Part shown: in pieces, positions 1 to 7,150 of the stretch
Layout: every line of letters begins with the position of its first letter
How positions within the stretch are numbered: the first letter of the stretch is position 1
Source of the DNA: Terriglobales bacterium
Lineage (GTDB): Bacteria > Acidobacteriota > Terriglobia > Terriglobales > Acidobacteriaceae
DNA: 39,884 bases
NCBI GenBank assembly: GCA_025934025.1
Contig: JAICYU010000006.1
Location: forward strand, 1 to 39,884
Direction of reading: 5' to 3'
Made by a program: the position numbers and the translations under genes
Notes under the pieces: model-generated
Told to the model about the DNA's origin: nothing
Seen by the model: the letters and a program-made list of their open reading frames with translations, nothing else
Databases searched by the model: none

Positions 1-1
1 C

Positions 2-265
2 GGAATGGAAGGCTCGGCCGACGCTGAATCCGGTGAAGACGTGCATGACGAGCTGTATCAGGATGCGGTGAAGCTGGTGATCGAGTTCGGCAAAGCTTCC
101 ACTTCCCTGCTGCAACGGCGGTTGCGGATTGGCTACGGTCGCGCCGCGCACCTGATTGATCTGATGGAAAGAGACGGCATTGTGGGCGCGGCCGATGGTC
201 CCAAGCCGCGCGAAGTGCTGAAGAAACCTGACTGGCTGAGCGAGGTGGAAGAAGCGTTGAGGTAG
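2..265 (+). CDS. ftsK: DNA translocase FtsK, C-terminal gamma domain (5' truncated)
   Basis: This is the last ~87 residues of a protein that begins before the window. The sequence has the winged-helix gamma domain of FtsK/Spo[17 protein letters not shown], then [16 protein letters not shown], then [12 protein letters not shown]. In known FtsK proteins this domain reads KOPS/SRS sequences, orients DNA pumping toward dif and contacts XerD. The hexameric motor lies outside the window, so only the reader domain is visible. The frame is open to the first base, so the internal ATG at 5 is not the real start. Two small hairpins follow the stop codon. Identification of the gamma domain is strong. Confidence 0.93.
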   Translation, partial: GMEGSADAESGEDVHDELYQDAVKLVIEFGKASTSLLQRRLRIGYGRAAHLIDLMERDGIVGAADGPKPREVLKKPDWLSEVEEALR

Positions 266-270
266 AAATC

Positions 271-302
271 GCCTCCCAGGAGGCCCCGTTGAAGCGGGTT
301 TG
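271..302 (+). terminator. Possible ftsK terminator (two short hairpins)
   Basis: Just after the ftsK stop, gcctcc/ggaggc (271-276 with 279-284) is followed by cccg/cggg (285-288 with 295-298), then a short T-containing tail (ttt at 299-301). The T tract is weak, so a Rho-independent terminator is only plausible. Confidence 0.4.
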
Positions 303-472
303 GTCTTTGACAACTAAATAATGTGAGCGAAGCGGAAGGGATGCAAGGTTAGTATTCGTTCGTGTAACTCATTTCGATCTGCGCTCGTCTGCGAAAATCT
401 GCGGCGACTTAGAAATACTCTTGCACAATTTGGCTGAATCGAGGAACATACGTTTGCTTCACTTTTCCCCCA

Positions 473-808
473 ATGAGCATCGTCGAACGGCGCAGGCATG
501 CGCGGTACCGCTGTGAAGTGTCGGTAGAAGTGCAGGCGGCTGGTGAATTGATCGCCTGCAAGGGAGTCCTGGCCGACATCTGCCGGGGCGGCTGCTACGT
601 TTCCATGGTCGCTCCCTTCCCTTCGGGAACCAGCGTTTCGATTTCGGTGGGCCTGCCGCAATTCAGCGGGATTCTCCGCGGCCAGACGGTGACTTCCGTT
701 CCGGGCAGCGGAATGGGAATTGAGTTCACGTCAGGAGAAGATGCGGAGATGGCGGAGCGGCTTCAGGCGCTGCTGTTTTCGCTGGAAAATGGCGTGGCCG
801 CGAGCTGA
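473..808 (+). CDS. PilZ-domain protein (c-di-GMP effector candidate), copy 1
   Basis: A 111-residue single-domain PilZ protein. PilZ domains bind cyclic di-GMP through an N-terminal RxxxR and a [D/N]xSxxG motif. Here the first motif is RRRHARYR near residue 6, and the second is DICRGG near residue 35, with Cys in the usual Ser position. The hydrophobic beta-barrel pattern and the closing GMGIEF strand fit the family. It has no signal peptide or membrane segment, so a cytosolic location is likely. No good Shine-Dalgarno precedes the ATG at 473. A second PilZ gene follows about 130 bp downstream, which suggests tandem duplication. Its partner protein cannot be read from context. Confidence 0.85.
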   Translation: MSIVERRRHARYRCEVSVEVQAAGELIACKGVLADICRGGCYVSMVAPFPSGTSVSISVGLPQFSGILRGQTVTSVPGSGMGIEFTSGEDAEMAERLQALLFSLENGVAAS

Positions 809-870
809 CCTGCCCCAGATGTACATGGGCCGCTTGTACCTTGACCCGCATGGTCTAACGTAATTGCCCC

Positions 871-888
871 GCACTCTCTTAAGAGTGC
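871..888. other. Hairpin between the two PilZ genes
   Basis: gcactct (871-877) pairs with agagtgc (882-888) across a 4-nt loop, and the centre contains the palindrome ctcttaagag. No T tract follows on the plus strand. It could be a weak terminator for copy 1 or a protein-binding site in the leader of copy 2. Confidence 0.35.
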
Positions 889-935
889 CACAATAGCCAT
901 AACTTCCGGGTTCGAGTAGCCAAGGGAGAAGTACC

Positions 936-1298
936 ATGGCTGTTGAATATCAAGAGAGGCGCCGCTATCCGCGTTATCCCTGCGATACTGGAGTGCGCAT
1001 CCATCCCGAGAAAACTACCGCAGGATATTGGGGAACGCTTTCCGATATCTCGTTTGGCGGGTGTTACGTCTATACCTTTTCGCCGCTGCCGGTCGGACAA
1101 ACCATCACCTTGATCATGAAAATTGGCGATGCGGAAGTTGATGTGGGCGGAAAGATCGTAAGTTCACATCCTGGCGTGGGAATGGGTGTGGCGTTTGCCG
1201 GATTTTTGCATCAGGACGGCGAACAACGGTTGAAGATTTATCTGGAACAACTGGCTGTCCAGCCACGACAGAAAGATTCTATCGCTGTGTTTCACTAA
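936..1298 (+). CDS. PilZ-domain protein (c-di-GMP effector candidate), copy 2
   Basis: A 120-residue single-domain PilZ protein. It has the RRRYPRYPC start motif near residue 8 and the canonical DISFGG near residue 38, so both c-di-GMP contact motifs are intact, unlike the Ser-to-Cys variant in the gene just upstream. The final strand GVGMGVAF matches the position of GMGIEF in copy 1, supporting a shared origin. A Shine-Dalgarno-like gggagaag lies just before the ATG at 936. No transmembrane segment is visible. Role: probably an adaptor or allosteric effector in a c-di-GMP-controlled process; the target is unknown. Confidence 0.87.
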   Translation: MAVEYQERRRYPRYPCDTGVRIHPEKTTAGYWGTLSDISFGGCYVYTFSPLPVGQTITLIMKIGDAEVDVGGKIVSSHPGVGMGVAFAGFLHQDGEQRLKIYLEQLAVQPRQKDSIAVFH

Positions 1299-1310
1299 GT
1301 TCCTGCGGCA

Positions 1311-1337
1311 TCGAGAGACTTCTCTATAATCTCTCGA
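1311..1337 (+). promoter_or_regulatory. Promoter and operator-like palindrome of the zeta-like gene
   Basis: A perfect 8-bp inverted repeat, tcgagaga (1311-1318) and tctctcga (1330-1337), brackets 11 bases. A consensus TATAAT lies at 1325-1330 and overlaps the right arm by one base. The ATG at 1339 is only nine bases past the -10 box, so the transcript would be leaderless or nearly so. A clear -35 was not found. A repressor bound to the palindrome would cover the -10 box, the layout expected for toxin-antitoxin autoregulation; that role is inferred. Confidence 0.5.
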
Positions 1338-1338
1338 C

Positions 1339-2019
1339 ATGCGAGAGCGCGAACAGTCCGCCGGACCCAATGCCTACGTGATTGCCGGTCCGAACGGCGC
1401 CGGGAAAACTACCTTCGCTCGTGAGTTTTTGCCGCTGTACGCTCATTGCAAGAACTTCATCAACGCCGATCTCATTGCTCAAGGGCTGTCGCCGTTTTCA
1501 CCGGAAGATGCCGCGTTTCGCGCAGGGAGGCTGGTGCTTTCCGAAATTGCAAGCATGGCAGCACGGCGAATGGATTTCGGATTCGAGACGACGCTTGCCG
1601 GCCGCAGCTATATACCAATGATTCATGATCTTAAGAAGCGAGGCTCCCAGATTCATTTCTTCTTCCTGTGGCTGCCGAGCGTGGATCTTGCGATCAGCAG
1701 AATCAAGCAAAGAGTACTGCGCGGAGGGCACAGTGTTCCTGAAGCGGACATTCGCCGCAGGTTTGAGCGGTCCAACCGGAATTTTCTGGTTGACTACAGC
1801 GCGTTGGCAGACTCTTGGATGCTCTTCGATAAACTCCGGCGACGTCCCTGCGCCGATCGCCTCACTGGAAGTTGGAAGCCTCGTTATAATGCAGGAAGAA
1901 AAGTATCGCGAGTTGATTCAGCGCTATGGAAGAAAACCCCAAGATTTCAGCGGAAGTTCTCAAGCTTCCATTACATGAGCGTGCCGAAATGGCACTCAGG
2001 GAAGCGGTCCGAAAGGTGA
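1339..2019 (+). CDS. Zeta-toxin-like P-loop kinase, apparent +1 frameshift near 1831
   Basis: The start matches the zeta toxin/AAA_33 fold: Walker [10 protein letters not shown] at residues 17-25, the NADLIAQ motif with Asp44, and the Arg-rich lid (RVLRGGHSVPEADIRRRFE). Zeta toxins phosphorylate UDP-N-acetylglucosamine and block peptidoglycan precursor synthesis; the substrate of this chromosomal relative is unknown. After LFD (codon 164, 1828-1830) the reading frame becomes low-complexity and Arg-rich to the stop at 2019. Skipping one A of the AAA at 1831-1833 restores the family's usual NSG...PxxIA ending (NSGDVPAPIASLEVG) and then runs to a stop at 1976-1978, giving about 212 residues. This suggests an indel or sequencing error rather than a real Arg-rich tail. 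All recognisable catalytic residues precede the shift, so partial activity is possible. The start is leaderless. Confidence 0.75.
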   Translation: MREREQSAGPNAYVIAGPNGAGKTTFAREFLPLYAHCKNFINADLIAQGLSPFSPEDAAFRAGRLVLSEIASMAARRMDFGFETTLAGRSYIPMIHDLKKRGSQIHFFFLWLPSVDLAISRIKQRVLRGGHSVPEADIRRRFERSNRNFLVDYSALADSWMLFDKLRRRPCADRLTGSWKPRYNAGRKVSRVDSALWKKTPRFQRKFSSFHYMSVPKWHSGKRSER

Positions 2020-2114
2020 TTGAGAGTAACGCCCGCGATCGTCTGCCGGTTTATGTCTGGCGCGACGGCAAAGTCGTCGCCGTTCCCGCGGAAGAGTTGC
2101 TGAAGCAGCAATAG
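1926..2114 (+). CDS. Small conserved protein downstream of the zeta-like kinase (antitoxin candidate)
   Basis: A 62-residue acidic/amphipathic protein. The first half is helical (LPLHERAEMALREAVRKVIE) and the second is a short strand-rich module (LPVYVWRDGKVVAVPAEEL). From memory, similar short proteins occur beside zeta-like kinases in environmental bacteria, which makes it an antitoxin or accessory candidate. It overlaps the end of the kinase gene in another frame (ATG at 1926), so the two are probably translationally coupled. The order is toxin first, the reverse of the classical epsilon-zeta operon. It has no detectable similarity to the epsilon antitoxin. The function is inferred only from position. 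Confidence 0.6.
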   Translation: MEENPKISAEVLKLPLHERAEMALREAVRKVIESNARDRLPVYVWRDGKVVAVPAEELLKQQ

Positions 2115-2168
2115 CCCCGTTTCCAGCGTCCTTCAGCGTTGCCGGATGTTAGAATAATACGTTTCCTC

Positions 2169-3152
2169 ATGCCGTCTTCCTACAACTCTGCACATCATCG
2201 TTTTACCGTTCTCGTTGCCGTTCTTGCATTCGTGCTTCTCATAGCCGGCGGTCTGGTCACCAGCAACAACGCCGGTCTTTCCGTTCCGGACTGGCCCACA
2301 AGCTTTGGCTCGCTTTACCGCATGCCGCACATGGTGGGCGGCGTGAAGTTCGAGCATGGCCATCGCATGCTGGCCGAACTGGTAGGCCTGTTGACGATCA
2401 TCGTCGCCATCTGGACCTGGAAAGTGGACCAGCGGCGCTGGATGCGCGGGCTGACTCTGGGCGCGGTCGCTGGCGTGATCTTTCAGGGCGTGCTCGGCGG
2501 GTTGACGGTGCTCAACTATCTTCCGCCGGCGATCTCGACCGCCCACGCCACGGTTGGCCAGACGATGTTCGTCCTGCTCGCGGCCATTGCGGCCTTCACC
2601 AGCCGAAGCTGGCTGGAAGCGCCGGCGCAGCGCATCACGCGCAAAGATGCGAGCCCGCTGATTCGCCACTGCTGGATGCTGATTGGCTTTCTTTACCTGC
2701 AGTTGATTCTGGGCGCAGCCTTCCGGCACGTCTGGACCAAATTGGGACCGATGGGATCGAACGAGTGGCCAACCCACAAGATCATTCACGCGTTCCTGTA
2801 TCCGCACATCTTCAACGCGTTTCTGGTTGCCGGATTGATCTTTTACGTTAGCCTGCGCGTGCTGATGAAGCACCCGAACATCAATCATCTGAAGTGGCCG
2901 TCGGCGTGGCTGCTGTTGTTGCTGGTGCTGCAAATCATGCTGGGCGTTGGCGCTTACGTGGTTCGAGTGGTGCTGGGAGCGGAAGAGCTTCAACCCACCC
3001 GAGCGCTCGTCGGGATAACCGTGATGCACCTGGCGACGGGAGCGTTGATTCTTGCGGTCGCGGTGATTCTGACCATTCAGGCGTACCGCCATCGCGGCGA
3101 TTCGGCTGAAGTCCTTCCCTTTGATCGCAAACGCGAGGCGGCAACAGCATGA
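2169..3152 (+). CDS. ctaA: Heme A synthase CtaA (COX15 family)
   Basis: A 327-residue polytopic membrane protein that oxidises the C8 methyl of heme O to the formyl of heme A, the cofactor of aa3-type cytochrome oxidases. Eight hydrophobic segments are visible as two four-helix halves. The conserved heme-binding histidines are in place: His63 and His65 in FEHGHRM, His126 in STAHATVGQ, His207 in IIHAFLYPH and His287 in VMHLATG. The N-terminal GGLVTSNNAGLSVPDWP segment is typical of CtaA. I chose the ATG at 2169; an in-frame TTG at 2139 would add ten residues unlike the family. The stop overlaps the ctaB ATG by four bases, indicating coupled translation with the next step's enzyme. Confidence 0.93.
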   Translation: MPSSYNSAHHRFTVLVAVLAFVLLIAGGLVTSNNAGLSVPDWPTSFGSLYRMPHMVGGVKFEHGHRMLAELVGLLTIIVAIWTWKVDQRRWMRGLTLGAVAGVIFQGVLGGLTVLNYLPPAISTAHATVGQTMFVLLAAIAAFTSRSWLEAPAQRITRKDASPLIRHCWMLIGFLYLQLILGAAFRHVWTKLGPMGSNEWPTHKIIHAFLYPHIFNAFLVAGLIFYVSLRVLMKHPNINHLKWPSAWLLLLLVLQIMLGVGAYVVRVVLGAEELQPTRALVGITVMHLATGALILAVAVILTIQAYRHRGDSAEVLPFDRKREAATA

Positions 3153-4114
3153 GCTCAACCGCGCAACCCATCATGGAACAAACCGTCACTGCTCCGGCTG
3201 AGCCTGTCACCGTTCTCAAGAAACACACTGTCGCCGGCGATTACGCTGCACTGTTCAAAGTCCGCGTGACCTCGCTGATCGTGATGACGGCATGGGCGGG
3301 ATTCTACATGGGAGCGGCAAAAAGCGGAGTTTCCTCGCTCTCGTGGACGCTGGCCAACGCATTGTGGGGAATTGGGTTGACCTCCGCCGGCGCCGCAGCC
3401 CTGAATGAAGTGTTGGAGCGCCGGTTGGATGCGCGCATGCGCCGCACCAAGGACCGCCCGCTGCCTTCCGGAAGAATGGATCTGGCGACCGGAATCATTG
3501 CCGGATCGGTTGCGCTGCTGGTTGGATCTGTCTCTCTGGCGCTGACCACCAACGTGCTTACGGGCGTTCTCGCGTTCGCAACTGCGGCAACCTATCTCGG
3601 TTTGTACACGCCTTTGAAGAAGGTCTCGCCGATTTCAACGTTCGTCGGCGCTTTTCCCGGCGCGATGCCGCCGCTGCTCGGCTGGGCGGCGATTCGTGGA
3701 CGAGTTGAACCCGAGGCCATCATTCTTTTTTTGATTGTCTTCTTCTGGCAGTTCCCGCACTTTCAGGCGATTGCCTGGATGTACCGCGACGACTACGAAG
3801 CCGCCGGAGTCAAGATGCTTCCTGTGGTGGACAACTCGGGGCACAGCGTGGTGCGGCAGATGATCGCCTATTGCGCGGCGCTTTTGCCGGTGAGCTTGAT
3901 GCCCCCGCTGCTGCGCATGTCCGGCAGAGTCTACCTGGCAGGCGCGTTGCTGCTGGGGATTGGCTTCTTCTATTTTGTGCTTCGCTTGGCCCGAACCAAA
4001 CTTCCGACTACCTCGCCAGACTCGCGCAAGCTCGCGCGCCAGCTTTTGCAAGCGTCAGTCCTTTATCTGCCGCTGCTGTTTGCCCTGATGATGATCAACG
4101 TGGTGCGGTCCTGA
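3149..4114 (+). CDS. ctaB: Protoheme IX farnesyltransferase (heme O synthase)
   Basis: A 321-residue member of the UbiA prenyltransferase superfamily that attaches farnesyl to protoheme to make heme O, the substrate of CtaA. The first Asp-rich region is visible as LNEVLERRLDARMRRTKDRP (residues 85-104) and the second as YRDDYEAAGVKMLPVV. Nine or so membrane helices are evident. The N-terminus carries about 30 extra polar residues before the first helix, common in this family. It overlaps ctaA by ATGA at the 5' end, and its stop TGA overlaps the ATG of the ABC ATPase by one base. All five genes from ctaA to DUF420 therefore look like one transcript. Confidence 0.95.
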   Translation: MSSTAQPIMEQTVTAPAEPVTVLKKHTVAGDYAALFKVRVTSLIVMTAWAGFYMGAAKSGVSSLSWTLANALWGIGLTSAGAAALNEVLERRLDARMRRTKDRPLPSGRMDLATGIIAGSVALLVGSVSLALTTNVLTGVLAFATAATYLGLYTPLKKVSPISTFVGAFPGAMPPLLGWAAIRGRVEPEAIILFLIVFFWQFPHFQAIAWMYRDDYEAAGVKMLPVVDNSGHSVVRQMIAYCAALLPVSLMPPLLRMSGRVYLAGALLLGIGFFYFVLRLARTKLPTTSPDSRKLARQLLQASVLYLPLLFALMMINVVRS

Positions 4115-5115
4115 TGGAGACAACGCTGGAAAACAAAGTCTCCGATTCCGGTAGCCGCGCTGGGTCTCCGGCCATTCAGGTGGAGAACATCCATCACTTT
4201 TATGGCAAGCGGGCGGCGCTGAACGGCGTCTCCTTTACGGTCAACACCGGCGAGATCTTCGCGTTGCTGGGTCCGAACGGCAGCGGAAAGACGACTCTGT
4301 TCCGCATCCTTTCTACGCTCATGCTGCCTGCGAGCGGGCGCGCGCTTCTGGGCGGGTTTGACGCAGCGATTCATCCTGACGAAGTGCGCCGGAGAATCGG
4401 CGTCGTCTTTCAGGCGCAGAGCGCAGACATCAAGCTGACAGCAGCGGAGAACCTGTGGCATCAGGGACATCTTTATGGATTGCGTGGAGCCGAGTTGAAG
4501 AAACGCATCGCGGAGATGCTGGGACGCGTCGCGCTGGCCGATCGCGCCAACGAACGCGTGGAGACTTTCTCCGGAGGCATGCAGCGCCGCGTGGAACTCG
4601 CCAAGGGCCTCATGCACCGGCCCAGCGTGCTGCTGCTGGACGAGCCAACAACCGGGCTTGATCCGGGTGCGCGCCGCGATCTTTGGCAGTACCTGCATGA
4701 ACTTCGTTCGCAGGAGCGTGTCTCCATCATCGTGACCACGCACCTGATGGAAGAAGCTGAACGTTGCGACCGGCTGGCCATCCTGAGCGCGGGGAAAGTT
4801 GTGGCGCTGGGCACACCAGCAGAATTGCGGAGCGAGATCGGCGGCGACGTGATTGTGCTGGAGACAGAGAACGCGGATTCGCTGGGGGTGCGACTGGAGC
4901 AACGCTTCGGCGGCAACGCTACGGTGCTTGATGGCAAAGTGCGCATGGAGCGCCGCGAAGGTCATCGTTTTGTGACTGACATCGTTGAGGCGTTCCCGGG
5001 AGAAATTCAGTCCATCTCAGTGAGCAAGCCGACGCTCGAAGATGTCTTCATTGACCGCACCGGACATCGTTTCTGGACTGAAGAAACACAAGAAGAGGAG
5101 AAACAAAAGAAGTAA
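4114..5115 (+). CDS. ABC transporter ATP-binding protein (DrrA/NatA type)
   Basis: A 333-residue ATPase subunit: Walker A GPNGSGKT at 53-60, Q-loop VVFQAQ, signature FSGGMQRR at 152-159, Walker B LLLDEP at 173-178, and switch His in TTHLMEEAE. The C-terminal ~100 residues resemble the DUF4162-like regulatory extension of DrrA-type exporters, followed by a very acidic/lysine tail (EETQEEEKQKK). The ATG at 4114 overlaps the ctaB stop; the longer open frame upstream runs inside ctaB and is not used. The permease follows with no gap. Substrate unknown. Its place between heme A synthesis and DUF420 suggests a role in oxidase assembly or heme handling, which is inference. Confidence 0.9.
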   Translation: METTLENKVSDSGSRAGSPAIQVENIHHFYGKRAALNGVSFTVNTGEIFALLGPNGSGKTTLFRILSTLMLPASGRALLGGFDAAIHPDEVRRRIGVVFQAQSADIKLTAAENLWHQGHLYGLRGAELKKRIAEMLGRVALADRANERVETFSGGMQRRVELAKGLMHRPSVLLLDEPTTGLDPGARRDLWQYLHELRSQERVSIIVTTHLMEEAERCDRLAILSAGKVVALGTPAELRSEIGGDVIVLETENADSLGVRLEQRFGGNATVLDGKVRMERREGHRFVTDIVEAFPGEIQSISVSKPTLEDVFIDRTGHRFWTEETQEEEKQKK

Positions 5116-5940
5116 ATGGCGCAAGCGGCAATCACTCCGGAAAGGCTGATCAACCCCAGAGTCAATCCTCTGCTGCCCGCGTTTACGCTGTGGTGGCGCG
5201 AGATCGTGCGCTTCTATCGCCAGCCGGCGCGCGTGGTGGGCGTGATCGTTTCGCCGCTCTTGTTCTGGGTGGTGATTGGCGCGGGATTCGGAACGTCGCT
5301 GCAATCGGGCGCGACCGGCACCGGCAATTTCCTGCACTATTTCTTTCCCGGCGCGCTCATCATGATCGTGCTCTTCACCTCGATCTTCACCATGATGTCC
5401 GTGATTGAAGACCGGAATGAGGGCTTCTTGCTCTCGGTGATGGTGGCTCCGGTGCATCGCTCAGGAATTGTGCTGGGCAAGGTGATGGGTGGGACAACGC
5501 TCTCCGCCGTGCAGGGACTGGTGTTTCTGGTGTTCGCTCCGGCCATCGGGATTCACATTGGTTTCGAGCAATTTTTCATCATCGCACTGGTCACGTTTCT
5601 TGTGGCCTTCTCGCTGACGGCGCTCGGGTTCGCGATTGCCTGGCGCATGGAGTCGTCGCAAGGATTTCACGCCATCATCAACCTCTTCCTGATTCCGCTG
5701 TGGATGCTTTCGGGCGCGCTGTTTCCGGTGAGCGGCGCCAGCGGCTGGCTCAAAGCGCTGATGCGCATCAACCCGCTCACCTATGGAATGGACGCGCTCC
5801 TGCTCACGCTCTTCCCTGCCGCGCCTCCAACCACTCTGAGTCTGTGGCCTTCCATTGGCGTTCTGGCCGCGTTTGCGGCTGTGGTTTTCGCCGCAGGATT
5901 CATGATGGCCAATCGCCGAAGCACCGTGCCCGCCGCCTGA
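5116..5940 (+). CDS. ABC-2 type transporter permease
   Basis: A 274-residue permease with six predicted membrane segments and the ABC-2 layout: an N-terminal cytoplasmic elbow (LWWREIVRFYRQPAR), then a large central hydrophobic block. It pairs with the ATPase immediately upstream; its ATG directly follows that stop codon, and a GA-rich ribosome-binding stretch lies inside the end of the upstream gene. The sequence LNPLTY-like INPLTYGMDALL near the end is characteristic of drug/polysaccharide ABC-2 exporters. The transported molecule cannot be deduced. A repeat with two palindromes follows its stop. Confidence 0.9.
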   Translation: MAQAAITPERLINPRVNPLLPAFTLWWREIVRFYRQPARVVGVIVSPLLFWVVIGAGFGTSLQSGATGTGNFLHYFFPGALIMIVLFTSIFTMMSVIEDRNEGFLLSVMVAPVHRSGIVLGKVMGGTTLSAVQGLVFLVFAPAIGIHIGFEQFFIIALVTFLVAFSLTALGFAIAWRMESSQGFHAIINLFLIPLWMLSGALFPVSGASGWLKALMRINPLTYGMDALLLTLFPAAPPTTLSLWPSIGVLAAFAAVVFAAGFMMANRRSTVPAA

Positions 5941-5965
5941 GCGGTTGCAGAAGAGGGGATTTTCG

Positions 5966-6019
5966 GGGGCTAAAGCCCCAGCCAAAAAGAAGCACTCTCG
6001 GCACGACTGAAGTCATGCC
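5966..6019. repeat. REP-like pair of palindromes
   Basis: A perfect 14-base palindrome ggggctaaagcccc (5966-5979) is followed 20 bases later by ggcacgact/agtcatgcc (6000-6008 with 6011-6019, one mismatch). Paired palindromes of this kind are familiar as dispersed intergenic repeats in soil bacteria. Here they sit in the 150-bp gap between the permease and the DUF420 gene and may also attenuate transcription. Confidence 0.55.
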
Positions 6020-6090
6020 CTGACACTTGATGGAGTTATCTGAGAGTTCTTCTCTTAACCTATTCCGCGCTGAGGAAGAGCGCACATTGA

Positions 6091-6522
6091 ATGCCGGACC
6101 TCTCCATTTTTCCAGCAGTAAACGCCAGCCTGAACGGAGCGAGCGCAGTGCTGATCACTACAGGACACGCGTTCCTAAAACGGCACAACGTGCGGCTGCA
6201 TCGCGCTTGCATGATCGCCGCAGTCGTCACTTCAGGCGTGTTTCTGGCTTGCTATCTTTACTATCACGCACATGTCGGCTCGGTGCATTTTCCCGGACAC
6301 GGATGGGTCAGGCCGCTTTATTTTGCCATCCTGATTTCGCATACGATTCTTGCTGCCGCGGTGCCGCCGCTGGTGATCATCACTCTCGTCTTCGCGCTGC
6401 GCGAAAGGTTTGACCGGCATCGCCGCATCGCGCGCTGGACTTATCCCATCTGGCTCTATGTTTCCGTGACTGGCGTGATCGTTTATCTGATGCTGTACCA
6501 GATTTACGGAGCGCACGCGTGA
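6091..6522 (+). CDS. DUF420 membrane protein (CtaM-like oxidase assembly factor)
   Basis: A 143-residue protein with four hydrophobic segments and conserved histidines (GHAFLKRHNVRLHR, YYHAHVG, ISHTILA). These features match DUF420. The Staphylococcus aureus member CtaM is needed for aa3 oxidase function, so linkage to ctaA and ctaB supports a similar job here, possibly heme or copper insertion. A gaggaag stretch around 6072 lies somewhat far upstream of the ATG at 6091. It is the last gene of the ctaA-ctaB-ABC cluster. Family assignment is confident; the molecular role is inferred. Confidence 0.85.
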   Translation: MPDLSIFPAVNASLNGASAVLITTGHAFLKRHNVRLHRACMIAAVVTSGVFLACYLYYHAHVGSVHFPGHGWVRPLYFAILISHTILAAAVPPLVIITLVFALRERFDRHRRIARWTYPIWLYVSVTGVIVYLMLYQIYGAHA

Positions 6523-6557
6523 CCGAGCAAATCGGCCTTCCACAAATTGCGGTGGGC

Positions 6558-6566
6558 TGGTATATT
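6558..6566 (+). promoter_or_regulatory. Extended -10 promoter candidate for ssb
   Basis: TGG followed by TATATT at 6561-6566 forms an extended -10 element about 29 bases before the ssb ATG. No good -35 is seen, as is usual for extended -10 promoters. A ribosome-binding aaggaa follows near 6581. Confidence 0.45.
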
Positions 6567-6594
6567 GACCAAAATTCCTTAAGGAAATTCTCCC

Positions 6595-7059
6595 ATGCCA
6601 AAAAGCGTTAATAAAGTGATCCTCCTCGGAAACCTGGGCAAAGATCCGGAGGTAAAGTACACGCCCAGCGGCCTTCCCGTTGCCAAGTTCAGCCTCGCTA
6701 CTGGCGAGCGCTACAAAGACAAAGACGGTCAATGGCAAGAGCGCACGGAATGGCACAACATCGTCGCCTGGCAGCGCCTGGCGGAGATCGTGGGCGAATA
6801 CGTGAAAAAGGGCTCGAAGGTTTATATCGAAGGCCGCATCCAGACGCGAAGCTGGGACGACAAACAGACCGGAGAAAAGAAGTATCGCACCGAGATTGTA
6901 GCCAACGATCTTGTCCTGCTGGGTGGCCGTGGCGAGAGCCAGGAATCCGGCGAAGGCCGGGCATCACGCGGCGCGGCAGCAAGTTACGACCAGCGTTCGC
7001 CGCAGCACGATGACACGGCGCAAAGCGCCGAGATCACCGATGAGGACATACCGTTTTAG
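6595..7059 (+). CDS. ssb: Single-stranded DNA-binding protein
   Basis: A 154-residue SSB. The N-terminal OB fold (residues 1-108) begins [20 protein letters not shown] and includes [15 protein letters not shown] and [13 protein letters not shown] disordered Gln/Ser-rich linker leads to the acidic tip DEDIPF at the extreme C-terminus, which recruits repair and replication proteins. The protein coats ssDNA as a tetramer in known members. An aaggaaat Shine-Dalgarno lies a suitable distance before the ATG. The gene has its own promoter candidate and is convergent with the efflux lipoprotein gene. Confidence 0.96.
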   Translation: MPKSVNKVILLGNLGKDPEVKYTPSGLPVAKFSLATGERYKDKDGQWQERTEWHNIVAWQRLAEIVGEYVKKGSKVYIEGRIQTRSWDDKQTGEKKYRTEIVANDLVLLGGRGESQESGEGRASRGAAASYDQRSPQHDDTAQSAEITDEDIPF

Positions 7060-7078
7060 CTGGCGTTTCCAGCTTCTT
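7058..7078 (+). terminator. Probable ssb terminator
   Basis: agctgg (7058-7063) pairs with ccagct (7069-7074) across five bases, then a pyrimidine-rich tcttcc. The hairpin overlaps the ssb TAG stop. The stem is short and the U tract imperfect, so confidence is moderate. Confidence 0.45.
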
Positions 7079-7150
7079 CCGCTTCTTGCGCGATGACTCT
7101 CAGCGGGTGCTTGCGCCTGCAGTCCAGTACTCTGCTGAACACTTGTTCTG

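Noticed and set aside
841-866. ttgacc and taattg as a promoter for the second PilZ gene
   Set aside because: The spacer is only 14 bases, below the usual 16-18.
2133-3158. Open frame of about 341 codons antisense to ctaA
   Set aside because: Low-complexity, His/Gln/Arg-rich translation and complete overlap with a well-recognised ctaA.
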